Source: DTU052 sp050951725 (lineage in GTDB: Bacteria > Bacillota > Syntrophomonadia > Syntrophomonadales > DTU052). Taken from it: a stretch of 64,000 bases of DNA. Below the pieces are notes generated by a model that saw only the letters and a list, made by a program, of their open reading frames with translations, searched no databases and was not told the origin of the DNA. Of the stretch, positions 17,530-25,619 are shown in pieces (position 1 is the stretch's first letter; each line of letters starts with the position of its first letter). Position numbers and translations under genes: made by a program. The stretch spans positions 620,001 to 684,000 of the forward strand of contig JBMNJO010000001.1 of the NCBI GenBank assembly GCA_050951725.1, given 5' to 3'.

Positions 17530-19185
17530 TTAGGGTTCCAGCAATCTGCGCAAGACCTTACCTGCTCCCGACATGGGGAATGAGTCAACAAACTCAATAA
17601 CCGCCGGAACCTTATACGAGGACATATTCTGCTTGGACCAGTCCCGAATCTCTTCGGCACTGGCTGATTGACCGGGTTTCAAGATGACAAAGGCCTTTAT
17701 AACCTCACCTTTATGGGGATCAGGTTTCGGAATAACTGCCGCCTGGGCAATAGCAGGGTGTTTACAAAGCAACAGTTCCACTTCTTCAGGGAAGACGGAA
17801 AAACCCGAGACTTTGATCATTTCCTTGCGGCGGCCCAGGAAGTACAGGTAACCATCTTCGTCGAATCTGCCCACATCACCGGTATAGACCCAACCATCGA
17901 TCAGGGTGTTTGCAGTTTCCTCCGGCTTGTTCCAGTAACCCAGGAAATGGGCCGGTGTTTTGACCGCTATTTCCCCTTCTTCGCCAATGGGTAGTTCCCG
18001 GGTGCGGTCGTCAAAATCGAAAATCCTTATATCGGTTTCAGCGGTGGGGATTCCCACCACTCCATATTTAACCTTTTGACGGGGTATAAAAGTATCCATG
18101 GTATGGGTCTCACTCAGGCCATAGGAAGCCTCTATCAGAAGCCCTCCCTTAGTGACTTCGGCCCACTGCTTGGAAATTTCTTCAGTAAGGGTTATGCCAA
18201 AGGAGGTGGTTATATTAAACCTCAAACTGGTCAGGTCATACTGTTTTAGATTGGGATGGTTCATCATAGCAACATTCATGGGCACGGTGCTTGACCACGC
18301 GCTTACCTTGTACTTGTCTATGGCCATCATTGTAGTTTCAGCATCAAAAAGGGTCATCAGGACAACGGTGCAACCCGCAAAGATTGGAGTATCCACACTG
18401 GCCAGCATACCAGCTATGTGGAAGATAGGAGTTATTCCCATACACACAGTATTCGAGTCATACAGTTTGATATTGGTAACGCAGGTGGCACTCTTAAATA
18501 GAGCCGCGAATTGGGTCAGCATAGCGCCTTTAGGCAAGCCGGTAGTTCCGCCGGTATACTGTAACAAAGCAATATCGTCCAGTTTAACATCGATTTCCGG
18601 TGGTGTCGAATCTGCATTTAATAGGATGTCCATCAGATCAACCGTGCCGGGTATCAGGTTTTTTGGAGCCTTCATCATATCAGTAAGAGGCAGGGTTGGC
18701 TCTTCCGGAAGAAAGTCATGAAAACTGGTTGTGATAACCCGCTTGACCGAGGTCTTTTCAAGTATCTTTGATGCCAGGGGATATAAGATGTCAAGGGTCA
18801 CCAGCGTTTCAACTCCGGCATCATTCAGTTCATATTCCAGCTCCATCTCCTTGAACATAGGTGAGCAAGGGGCGATAATGGCTCCAATTTTCCAGCTTCC
18901 ATAATGGGCGATATAGTATTGGGGACAGTTAAACAGGAACAGACCAACCCGGTCCCCCTTTTTGACCCCCTGCTGCAGCAGGTAATTGGCAAAACGGTCA
19001 CTGGCTTCATTCAATTCCTGGTAGGTGATTTCCCGGCCGTAAAAAATAACCGCCGCCTTTTCCGGGTGTTCCTTGGCATGTATTCTTAGATACTGATGAA
19101 GGGGTACCTTGCCCAGAGGATACTGGGCCTCGGTAGGCGATCCCGGTGGCCAGCTTTTCAATGATAACTCTTTGATGCTTTGCAA
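17530..19185 (-). CDS. AMP-forming fatty-acid-type acyl-CoA ligase 2
   Basis: The 551-residue adenylate-forming ligase has LLQYTGGTTGLPKGAM (P-loop, about residues 211-226), SYGLSETHTMD, GWVYTGDVGRFDEDGYL, GRRKEMIKVSGFSVFPEEVE and the C-terminal PMSGAGKVLRRLL with the catalytic Lys. These are the marks of FadD-type ligases. The TTG start at 19185 follows AAGGAGG. It is a close paralogue of ligase 3, of identical length and transcribed in the same direction; the pair looks like a tandem duplication. A sigma-54 promoter lies 79 nt upstream of the start. Confidence 0.9.
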   Translation of the reverse strand: MQSIKELSLKSWPPGSPTEAQYPLGKVPLHQYLRIHAKEHPEKAAVIFYGREITYQELNEASDRFANYLLQQGVKKGDRVGLFLFNCPQYYIAHYGSWKIGAIIAPCSPMFKEMELEYELNDAGVETLVTLDILYPLASKILEKTSVKRVITTSFHDFLPEEPTLPLTDMMKAPKNLIPGTVDLMDILLNADSTPPEIDVKLDDIALLQYTGGTTGLPKGAMLTQFAALFKSATCVTNIKLYDSNTVCMGITPIFHIAGMLASVDTPIFAGCTVVLMTLFDAETTMMAIDKYKVSAWSSTVPMNVAMMNHPNLKQYDLTSLRFNITTSFGITLTEEISKQWAEVTKGGLLIEASYGLSETHTMDTFIPRQKVKYGVVGIPTAETDIRIFDFDDRTRELPIGEEGEIAVKTPAHFLGYWNKPEETANTLIDGWVYTGDVGRFDEDGYLYFLGRRKEMIKVSGFSVFPEEVELLLCKHPAIAQAAVIPKPDPHKGEVIKAFVILKPGQSASAEEIRDWSKQNMSSYKVPAVIEFVDSFPMSGAGKVLRRLLEP

Positions 19186-19263
19186 AATTAGCCCTCCTTA
19201 TAATGCAATTACCATGATTAACTGAATAACATCTGCACTACGACACTCACTAGATTAGCAGAT

Positions 19264-19279
19264 TGCAAGATTCATGCCA
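19264..19279 (-). promoter_or_regulatory. Sigma-54 promoter of acyl-CoA ligase 2
   Basis: The minus strand reads TGGCATGAATCTTGCA; both the GG of -24 and the GC of -12 are intact. It lies about 79 nt before the TTG start. Confidence 0.83.
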
Positions 19280-19370
19280 GATTTGGAAGGGATCCCTCAA
19301 AACGTTTACAATATTCAGAGGTGGCAGTATCCAGTACCTCCCTCGGCCATGATCAATTGATCAGCCATTT

Positions 19371-19407
19371 GAGTCAATCCCGTCACCTTTTGAGTCAGGT
19401 TTGTTAC
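19371..19407 (-). promoter_or_regulatory. Tandem upstream activator sites for acyl-CoA ligase 2
   Basis: Two related elements, GAGTC-N6-GTCAC (19371-19386) and GAGTC-N6-GTTAC (19392-19407), lie 21 bp apart, i.e. two helical turns, and about 100-120 bp upstream of the -24 box. Confidence 0.55.
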
Positions 19408-19545
19408 ACATATAGTGCTCAACCCCAGATAACAATCTGATCCACCACTGCTTTTACAACCGAGTATCTCCACCTACGCTTTTAGCTCCATTGGTCCGAT
19501 GCTGAGCAGTTTATATTCCGGGATACCATCCTGATCATATAAAAA

Positions 19546-19562
19546 GCCGGGCAAAGCCCGGC
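19546..19562 (-). terminator. Terminator after acyl-CoA ligase 3
   Basis: GCCGGGC-AAA-GCCCGGC hairpin, followed on the minus strand by TTTTTATATG. It lies about 50 nt after the stop codon. Confidence 0.9.
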
Positions 19563-19608
19563 CTTTTACACATATAATGCAGCATCACTTTTAAAATGCT
19601 GGCTAATA

Positions 19609-21264
19609 TTAGTCCAATAGACGACGCAGTACCTTGCCAGCTCCGGACATGGGGAACGAATCTACGAACTCGATAATAGCCGGAACTTTGTAGGTGGACA
19701 TGTTCTGTTTGGCCCAGGCCTTGATCTCCTCGGCGGTAACAGTCTGCCCGGGTTTCAGGATCAGGAATGCCTTGATGACCTCTCCCTTATGCTCATGAGT
19801 TTTCGGAATAACAGCAGCCTGTGCCACTGCCGGATGTTTACAGAGCAGGAGCTCAACCTCTTCGGGGAACACTGAGAATCCAGAAACCTTTATCATCTCT
19901 TTGCGACGACCCAGGAATGCAAGATATCCCTCTTCGTCAAATTTACCTACGTCTCCGGTATAAACCCAGCCATTGATAAGGGTATCTTTCGTCGCCTCAG
20001 GCTTATTCCAGTAACCAAGGAAGTGTGAGGGTGTCTTAACTGCAATCTCCCCCTCTTCTCCTATGGGGAGTTCCTTGGTGTGGTCATCAAAATCAAATAT
20101 TCTGATATCAGTCTCCGCATTTGGTATCCCGCAGACCCCATACTTGATGTTATTTATCGGCACAAAGCAATCATAGGTGTGGGTTTCGGTCAAACCATAC
20201 GAGCTCTCAAAGCAGTATCCACCCTTGGTTAATTCAGACCATTGCTTGGCGATCTCTTCAGTCAGAGTAATACCAAACGACATTGCCATATTTAGTCTGC
20301 AGCTGGAAAGGTCGTATTCCTTGACTTTGGGGTGATTCATGATGGCCATGTTCATCGGCACACTGCTTACAAAATAGTTGGCCTTGTACATTTCTATCGC
20401 CTTCATGGTGGTCTCCGGATCGAACATAACCATCATAACCGTTGTACAACCAGCCATAATCGGTGCATCAACACCGCAGAGCATCCCCGCAATATGGAAT
20501 ATGGGTGATATTGTCAGTGAAATTGTGTCTGGCTGAAATGGCTTGTTTCCATTGGTTACAGCAGTGGCACTGGTAAATACAGCCGCAAAATGGGTAAGCA
20601 TTGCACCCTTGGGCAGACCGGTGGTTCCGCCAGTATACTGCAGGAGTGCCAGTTCATCCAGTTCAACCTTCACATCAGTTGGTGTGGCATCACCATTGGC
20701 AAGGATGTCCATAAGATCAAATGTTCCCGGAATGGTCATCTTCTTGGTTTCCATCTGTGCCACCAGCGGCAGAGTCGGCTCTTCCGGCACATAATCGTTC
20801 AGGTTTGTTACCACGACCGTCTTAACCGAGGTGTTGTCCTTTACCTTTTCAAATACCGGGTATAGAATGTCCAGACATACCAGGGTTTCAACTGCCGAGT
20901 CATTCAATTGATATTCAAGTTCCATCTCCTTGAATAACGGCGAGCACGGACTTAATACGGCGCCTATCTTCCACGCAGCATAATGAGCAATCAGATACTG
21001 GGGACAGTTAAGGAGAAACAGCGCTATACGATCTCCTTTTTTTACCCCTTGTTTGAGGAAGAAATTGGCCAGCTTTTCACTTGATTCATCAAGCTCCCGA
21101 TAGTTTATAACCCGACCATAAAAGATAATAGCCGGTTTTTCCGGGTGTTCTTTCGCACGCATACGCAAATATTCGTGCAGAGGAACTTTACCTAACGGAT
21201 ACTCTGCCTCGGTAGGTACGCCTGGGGGCCAACTTCTCAACGATATTTCTTTGATATTTGGCAT
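19609..21264 (-). CDS. AMP-forming fatty-acid-type acyl-CoA ligase 3
   Basis: The 551-residue paralogue of ligase 2 has the same motif order: LLQYTGGTTGLPKGAM, SYGLTETHTYD, GWVYTGDVGKFDEEGYL, RRKEMIKVSGFSVFPEEVE and PMSGAGKVLRRLLD. ATG at 21264 follows GGGGAGG. It lies 227 nt downstream of the transporter, with a terminator-like hairpin between. It is the only large island unit for which I see no sigma-54 promoter of its own; it may depend on read-through from the transporter or on an unrecognised promoter. Divergence from ligase 2 in the substrate-pocket half suggests a different but related acid. Confidence 0.9.
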   Translation of the reverse strand: MPNIKEISLRSWPPGVPTEAEYPLGKVPLHEYLRMRAKEHPEKPAIIFYGRVINYRELDESSEKLANFFLKQGVKKGDRIALFLLNCPQYLIAHYAAWKIGAVLSPCSPLFKEMELEYQLNDSAVETLVCLDILYPVFEKVKDNTSVKTVVVTNLNDYVPEEPTLPLVAQMETKKMTIPGTFDLMDILANGDATPTDVKVELDELALLQYTGGTTGLPKGAMLTHFAAVFTSATAVTNGNKPFQPDTISLTISPIFHIAGMLCGVDAPIMAGCTTVMMVMFDPETTMKAIEMYKANYFVSSVPMNMAIMNHPKVKEYDLSSCRLNMAMSFGITLTEEIAKQWSELTKGGYCFESSYGLTETHTYDCFVPINNIKYGVCGIPNAETDIRIFDFDDHTKELPIGEEGEIAVKTPSHFLGYWNKPEATKDTLINGWVYTGDVGKFDEEGYLAFLGRRKEMIKVSGFSVFPEEVELLLCKHPAVAQAAVIPKTHEHKGEVIKAFLILKPGQTVTAEEIKAWAKQNMSTYKVPAIIEFVDSFPMSGAGKVLRRLLD

Positions 21265-21415
21265 AGATTAAACCTCCCCTTGTAGATCAATATTGTCATA
21301 TTCTTGAACGTTATCAGCACTTATCCCCTTGTCGGACAGTACTGTGATTGAGTTTTCAACCGGGATTTCAATTAAGAAATCATATCGGATTGCCTGACTC
21401 CAGGATATATTTTAA

Positions 21416-21450
21416 TTCTCCTATAGTCCTTATTCCGGACTATAGGAGAA
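21416..21450 (-). terminator. Terminator-like hairpin after the MFS transporter
   Basis: Perfect 14-bp arms TTCTCCTATAGTCC (21416-21429) and GGACTATAGGAGAA (21437-21450), followed on the minus strand by TTAAAATATA. The U-tract is weak, so partial read-through into ligase 3 is possible. Confidence 0.65.
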
Positions 21451-21491
21451 CCTGTTATTTAACTAAACACTGATTGCAGCGAATTTATGCA

Positions 21492-22766
21492 CTACGCAGC
21501 GTGGGCTTTCTCCTGCCGCATCAATCCAATACCCGCAATGAGAGCAAATGCCAGAGCAACGATCATTAACAGGAAACCGCCTGCAAATCCGATCATACCT
21601 GCAGCCCAGCCCAAAACAACCGGTGCAATTGAGGACAGAACATAGCATACACCGTTGTAGAATCCTGCACCGGTAGCCATCGCATTAGGATTAACTGATT
21701 TCTGCAGCAATACATACCAAATGGGAACCGCTATATAAGCAACTCCGGTAGCAACCGATATCATAAAGGCTGCAGCCCAAGGGTTCTTGAGGCTGACGCC
21801 AACCCATATAGCCAGAGCAGCCAGGACGCATGAATAAACAGTCAATGGAGCTTTGGTCTTCATCTTGTCAGCTGCCACACCGGCTATCCAGGCACCAGCC
21901 ACCGCAGCAATGTTCGGCAGTGTCGCCAGGAAGCCCATTTCCGCCCAGGAGAAGCCTAAGGTTTCAACCAGGTACTTGGGCATCCAACTGGTGATCCCGA
22001 ACAGACATACTGTAACCATAGCATTACCAATGGTTGCTAGCCAGAAGTTACGGCTCTTAAGAAAACTCCAATCGATTCTGCCGGTCGCTCCTTCTTCTTC
22101 AGGACCATTGTACGCTTCGATGTAAGCAGCCTCTTCATTACTGAGCCTCGGATGCTCTTTCGGAGTGTTGTATAGGTAATAGGCCAGGAAGAATAACGGA
22201 ATAAGTCCGATTGCCGCCAGGGCAAAGAAACTGCCCCTCCAACCGAATTGTGCGATTAACCAGGCAACTAAAGGTACAGCAACAATAGGTGCCCCCACCG
22301 TAGCGGTCAACCATATACTATTGGCTCTGCCCCTCTCGTGAATGGGGAAGAAGTTTTTGATTGTCTTGTTGGTAGCCGGAGTATTAACCGATTCACCAAC
22401 CCCCAGTAATACCCTGGTTCCCAAGAGAACTATAAAACTTGATGTTAAACCAGCAATCAGGGTAACGCCAGCCCAAACAACCACTGCCCCGATCCATATC
22501 TTGCGCTGGCCGAAACGGTCAACCACGGGACCAATAAAGAAATTAAAAATACCATAACACAGCAGGAATCCGGATATCAGCATCCCCTGTTTAGTCAGAT
22601 CACCAGATATGCCCAATGCATCCGTAAAAGCTGTGTCTGCTACCAGCAGGTTAATGTTAGTGCGGTCAAAATAAGCGATAACAAAAGCAATAAAGATCGC
22701 AATCATTATCATCCAGCGTAGATTCCCTGCTGGGACCGGTTTGCTGTTTCCAACTGGTGAATTCAT
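21492..22766 (-). CDS. MFS transporter, anion:cation symporter (ACS)-like
   Basis: The 424-residue protein has about 12 predicted membrane helices. I chose ATG 22766 because GGAGG lies 9 nt upstream and overlaps the earlier ATG at 22781. Helix 1 ends in AYFDRTNINLL, close to the DR-N motif of the ACS family. The helix 2-3 loop reads GPVVDRFGQRKIWIG (MFS signature), helix 4 GTRVLLGVGESVNTPATN, and the central loop after helix 6 carries YNTPKEHPRLSNEEAAYIE. ACS members import organic acids such as hexuronates, glucarate or phthalate with protons. The gene sits behind a sigma-54 promoter with the acyl-CoA ligases, so it probably imports their carboxylic-acid substrate (inference). Confidence 0.87.
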   Translation of the reverse strand: MNSPVGNSKPVPAGNLRWMIMIAIFIAFVIAYFDRTNINLLVADTAFTDALGISGDLTKQGMLISGFLLCYGIFNFFIGPVVDRFGQRKIWIGAVVVWAGVTLIAGLTSSFIVLLGTRVLLGVGESVNTPATNKTIKNFFPIHERGRANSIWLTATVGAPIVAVPLVAWLIAQFGWRGSFFALAAIGLIPLFFLAYYLYNTPKEHPRLSNEEAAYIEAYNGPEEEGATGRIDWSFLKSRNFWLATIGNAMVTVCLFGITSWMPKYLVETLGFSWAEMGFLATLPNIAAVAGAWIAGVAADKMKTKAPLTVYSCVLAALAIWVGVSLKNPWAAAFMISVATGVAYIAVPIWYVLLQKSVNPNAMATGAGFYNGVCYVLSSIAPVVLGWAAGMIGFAGGFLLMIVALAFALIAGIGLMRQEKAHAA

Positions 22767-22985
22767 TGTCAGATCCTCCATTCCAAAATAATTAATACAA
22801 TGATGATTCCGCTGTTGCAGTCCATTAGATGATCTCCATTATGCTCAGTTAGTGTGAAACTTCATGCTATAGGATGCCATTCCTGGATTTTCCGCAGTGG
22901 AATCAGGGTAGAATTACACTGAGTCATTACTTACACATTTTATTTGAGCATCATCCTTTCTCTATGTCCCTGCTAAGCAGGATCA

Positions 22986-23021
22986 AGGCTTTTCGTAACC
23001 ACAAGCATGGTTACCAAGCCT
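22986..23021 (-). other. Stem-loop in the long leader of the MFS transporter
   Basis: AGGCTT/AAGCCT (22986 and 23016) and GTAACC/GGTTAC (22995 and 23009) form a bulged hairpin in the roughly 330-nt 5' leader; CCTGCT-AAGCAGG next to it is a second short palindrome. No known riboswitch consensus was recognised. Confidence 0.35.
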
Positions 23022-23099
23022 GATAAGACCCATATAATAGCTAGTGCAACTTCCCTCCATAGTCTGTCAGTTACTCGAGTAAACTGTTTCTAATTTTCA

Positions 23100-23115
23100 T
23101 GCAAAAACCATGCCA
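23100..23115 (-). promoter_or_regulatory. Sigma-54 promoter of the MFS transporter
   Basis: The minus strand reads TGGCATGGTTTTTGCA, a good -24/-12 match. It lies about 334 nt before the start codon, leaving an unusually long leader. The 22767-23496 interval contains no gene. Confidence 0.83.
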
Positions 23116-23215
23116 GTTGCCTCCCAAAAGCATTACACTTAATTACATCCAGCTTTCACCGGCTTTTGGGTGGTAGTGTTAAGTCGAGTCATAACCTCTG
23201 TTGGGTTGCTGCACC

Positions 23216-23249
23216 GGGTCATTTTCGCACAGTGTGTCACTTCGGCCAC
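23216..23249 (-). promoter_or_regulatory. Upstream activator sites for the MFS transporter
   Basis: GTGTC-N6-GCCAC (23234-23249), within TGTGTCACTTCGGCCACA, is centred 126 bp upstream of the -24 box. A weaker GGGTC-N6-GCACA lies 18 bp nearer (23216). The N6 (ACTTCG) nearly equals that at the biotin carrier site (ACTTCC). Confidence 0.58.
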
Positions 23250-23496
23250 ACTTTTTGCTCATCTAACCGAATAAAGTGTAACACCGAATGTTCCGTAATG
23301 CAATTTGTGGCACAATTTGGATTCAAGGGTTGAAACAAATAGATCTCCGGCCAAGGTTATTAAGAAAGGAATACCGAAAGGCGGTTATTGTTTGATTGTC
23401 TGTATTTTTGTTTTTGGGGCAAGTCCGCCGGGTGTTATTGTAACAAATCGTTCATAATGGTTGGGTTTATTATTATTGCGATCACTATACCCTGGG

Positions 23497-24351
23497 TTAC
23501 CTCATTGACTCGTGTTGATCCAGGGTAATTTTGGCTATCCGCCCCCGACGGAATTCACTTAAAAGGAAAAGGGCAGCCTTTTGCCAACCGTTACTATCCT
23601 GCTCCGAAAAGCCGCGGAAACGGGCTATGGCCTGCAGAATCTGGTCTTCGTCCAGCAACCGGACGTTCTCTATACCGTAACGTAGTTCCAGGGCCTGGGG
23701 TTGAATTCTCTGAACCGTGCGGACAATAAACCTGGCCACTTCTTCCTCTGAATAGGCTTTGGGGCCAAGCACACCCAGGGCCGCCAGCTTCAATCCCTGT
23801 TCCGGCTGGGTTATCTTGGGCCACAGCAGTCCGGGGGTATCCAGGAGGTCTATTCTCCCCTCTACCCTAACCCACTGTTTGCCTCGGGTCACACCTGGCT
23901 TGGGTCCAGTGCGAGCAGTTTTTTTACCGACCATGGAATTAATAAAGGTTGACTTTCCAACGTTGGGAATCCCTACCACCATTATTCGAGGAGGCCGTAC
24001 CCGTCGCTGCCGGGCCTTCATTGCATCCGCCGTTGGCTGGTAGAGTTTCTCTACCATTTGGATGACCGGTTTCTTCCCCTCTCCGGTGGTCGAGACCATG
24101 CCCACCGTATGCAAGCCTTCCTTATTGAGGACCCTGGTCCAGATATCAAGGTCCCGGGAATCCACCAGATCCTTTTTGTTGAGCACCAGTATTATTGGTT
24201 TTGGTTTTACTAAGCTTTCCAGTTCCAGGTTGCGAGTAGACTGTGGCGCACGGGCGTCCGCTATTTCCACCACCACATCCACAAGTTTCAGGTTCTCGGC
24301 TATCTCCCGCCGGGCTTTCACCATATGGCCCGGATACCAATTATTAACCAC
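23497..24351 (-). CDS. rbgA: Ribosome biogenesis GTPase RbgA (YlqF)
   Basis: This circularly permuted GTPase is needed for late 50S assembly. G motifs appear in permuted order: LVLNKKDLVD (G4), then GIPNVGKSTFINSMVGKK (G1) and DTPGLLWP (G3). The N-terminus NNWYPGHMVKARREI is family-typical. The GTG at 24351, behind GGGGGG, gives 284 residues, matching the family; the longer open frame to 24438 reads into a dispersed repeat. It follows rplS as in Bacillus subtilis, but a terminator lies between them. Confidence 0.94.
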   Translation of the reverse strand: MVNNWYPGHMVKARREIAENLKLVDVVVEIADARAPQSTRNLELESLVKPKPIILVLNKKDLVDSRDLDIWTRVLNKEGLHTVGMVSTTGEGKKPVIQMVEKLYQPTADAMKARQRRVRPPRIMVVGIPNVGKSTFINSMVGKKTARTGPKPGVTRGKQWVRVEGRIDLLDTPGLLWPKITQPEQGLKLAALGVLGPKAYSEEEVARFIVRTVQRIQPQALELRYGIENVRLLDEDQILQAIARFRGFSEQDSNGWQKAALFLLSEFRRGRIAKITLDQHESMR

Positions 24352-24389
24352 CAATGTTCCCCCCGGACGACGAAATGGTTGATTTCTTT

Positions 24390-24465
24390 GAATTCCAATT
24401 CCCCTGCAAATAGTGATAAACCACAATTTTGAACGCATAAATATCCTTCGACAGAATTTGCAGGG
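24390..24465 (-). repeat. Dispersed intergenic repeat, copy 1
   Basis: On the minus strand the copy runs from TGCAAATTCTGTCGAAGG through ATATTTATGC and GTGGTTT to TTTGCAGGGGAATT. It matches copy 3 (43713-43790) and copy 2 (50405-50470) at roughly 70-80% by eye. It lies just upstream of rbgA. Confidence 0.6.
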
Positions 24466-24483
24466 AATCCACCTATTAAGATT

Positions 24484-24508
24484 AAGACTGGCTTTTGAAG
24501 CCAGTCTT
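24484..24508 (-). terminator. Terminator after rplS
   Basis: AAGACTGGCTT-TTG-AAGCCAGTCTT hairpin 8 nt after the rplS stop. The minus-strand T-tract is weak (TTAATCTT). Confidence 0.75.
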
Positions 24509-24515
24509 TTGTCTC

Positions 24516-24869
24516 TTATCTGCTTTCCCGCTTTTCTTTGATCTTAGCCTTCTTGCCAAAACGCTGGCGCAGGTAATAGAGTCTTGCCCTTCTTACCTTA
24601 CCCTTTCTCACCACTTCAATCTTTTCAATCCTGGGTGAATGAACCGGAAAAGTTCTCTCTACCCCGACTCCGTAGGAGATGCGCCTGACTGAAAATGTCT
24701 CTCCCAGTCCGCCTCCCCGCCTGCGGATAACAGTCCCCATAAAGATCTGGATCCTCTCCCGGCTACCTTCAACAACTTTAACGTGGACCTTAACCGTATC
24801 ACCGGGTCCAAAATCGCTTATGTCTTTTCTTATTTGCTCCTGCTCTATCGAATTAATTATGTCTTGCAC
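24516..24869 (-). CDS. rplS: 50S ribosomal protein L19
   Basis: The 117-residue L19 sits at the 30S-50S interface. Recognised by DFGPGDTVKVHVKVVEGSRE, RIQIFMGTVIRRRGGGLGE, TFSVRRISYGVGVERTFP, and the KVRRARLYYLRQRFGKKAK tail. Length is normal. It starts 183 nt downstream of the SPOUT gene, enough room for its own promoter. Confidence 0.97.
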   Translation of the reverse strand: MQDIINSIEQEQIRKDISDFGPGDTVKVHVKVVEGSRERIQIFMGTVIRRRGGGLGETFSVRRISYGVGVERTFPVHSPRIEKIEVVRKGKVRRARLYYLRQRFGKKAKIKEKRESR

Positions 24870-25052
24870 TATTTGTCCTCCCTTCTATGTAACATCGGTC
24901 TAACTGTCGATGTCTCTTTGCCGACAAATGGTATTATATCACAGGGTCATTCCATTCACAAGTTGGCAATACTTCGGCTGAACCCCGGTCTTCAACCCCC
25001 GTAATTCTGGGACTGGTGATGTTACTCGTGCCCAGCGTCAGCTTTCAAATCT

Positions 25053-25619
25053 TTACCAGCCATTCCCCATCAACCGGTCCAAAATTATCGCCACCGCACT
25101 CCTGACAGATAGATGATTGTAATCACTGTCAGCCTGAATCGGGTGCAGAATAAAATCGGCTTTAGCAATCTCGTCCTCTATCAACCCCCATCCGGTTCCG
25201 AATAACAACAGATAGGGCCTATCCCCTCGGGAGATCCTCTGTCGCATCTCCTGATAGCTTAAGCTACGGGAATGAACCCGGGCATCGGTTACTACAGTAA
25301 AGGCTGTTTGGCCCTCCAGTTGAGTTATTCGTTGCTGCACCTCGTTGATATCTGATAACAACTCCAGCAGCCTTAGGGCCTCTTTACGGTCCGGATTATA
25401 ATCACCGCCAAAACCATGCTGCCAATAACTGATCATCTTTTCGACCAGTTGACGCTGGCTCTCCTGGGGATGGACCATGAAGTAACGCCTTACACCATAT
25501 GTGCGGACTACCCGTGAAATATCATGCACGTCCAGATTGGTAATGGAGGTTGTGATTACCTCCCCACCTTTGTTATACACCGGGGTATGCATCAACGCGA
25601 TATAGAGCTTTCCCTTCAT
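25053..25619 (-). CDS. SPOUT-type SAM-dependent RNA methyltransferase-like protein
   Basis: The 188-residue protein resembles the small family often found between trmD and rplS in clostridia and thermophiles: YIALMHTPVYNKGGEVITTS, TNLDVHDISRVVRTYGV, DARVHSRSLSYQEMR, and the knot-like C-terminus LLLFGTGWGLIEDEI with HLSVRSAVAIILDRL. It overlaps trmD by ATGA, so translation is coupled. The modified nucleotide is not established. Confidence 0.82.
   Translation of the reverse strand: MKGKLYIALMHTPVYNKGGEVITTSITNLDVHDISRVVRTYGVRRYFMVHPQESQRQLVEKMISYWQHGFGGDYNPDRKEALRLLELLSDINEVQQRITQLEGQTAFTVVTDARVHSRSLSYQEMRQRISRGDRPYLLLFGTGWGLIEDEIAKADFILHPIQADSDYNHLSVRSAVAIILDRLMGNGW

Noticed and set aside
23488..23527. 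TACCCTGG/CCAGGGTA inverted repeat at the end of rbgA
   Set aside because: It overlaps the coding end and has a 24-nt loop without a T-tract.
24352..24438. N-terminal extension of rbgA to 24438
   Set aside because: It reads through repeat copy 1, has no homologue in the family, and GTG 24351 has a ribosome site.
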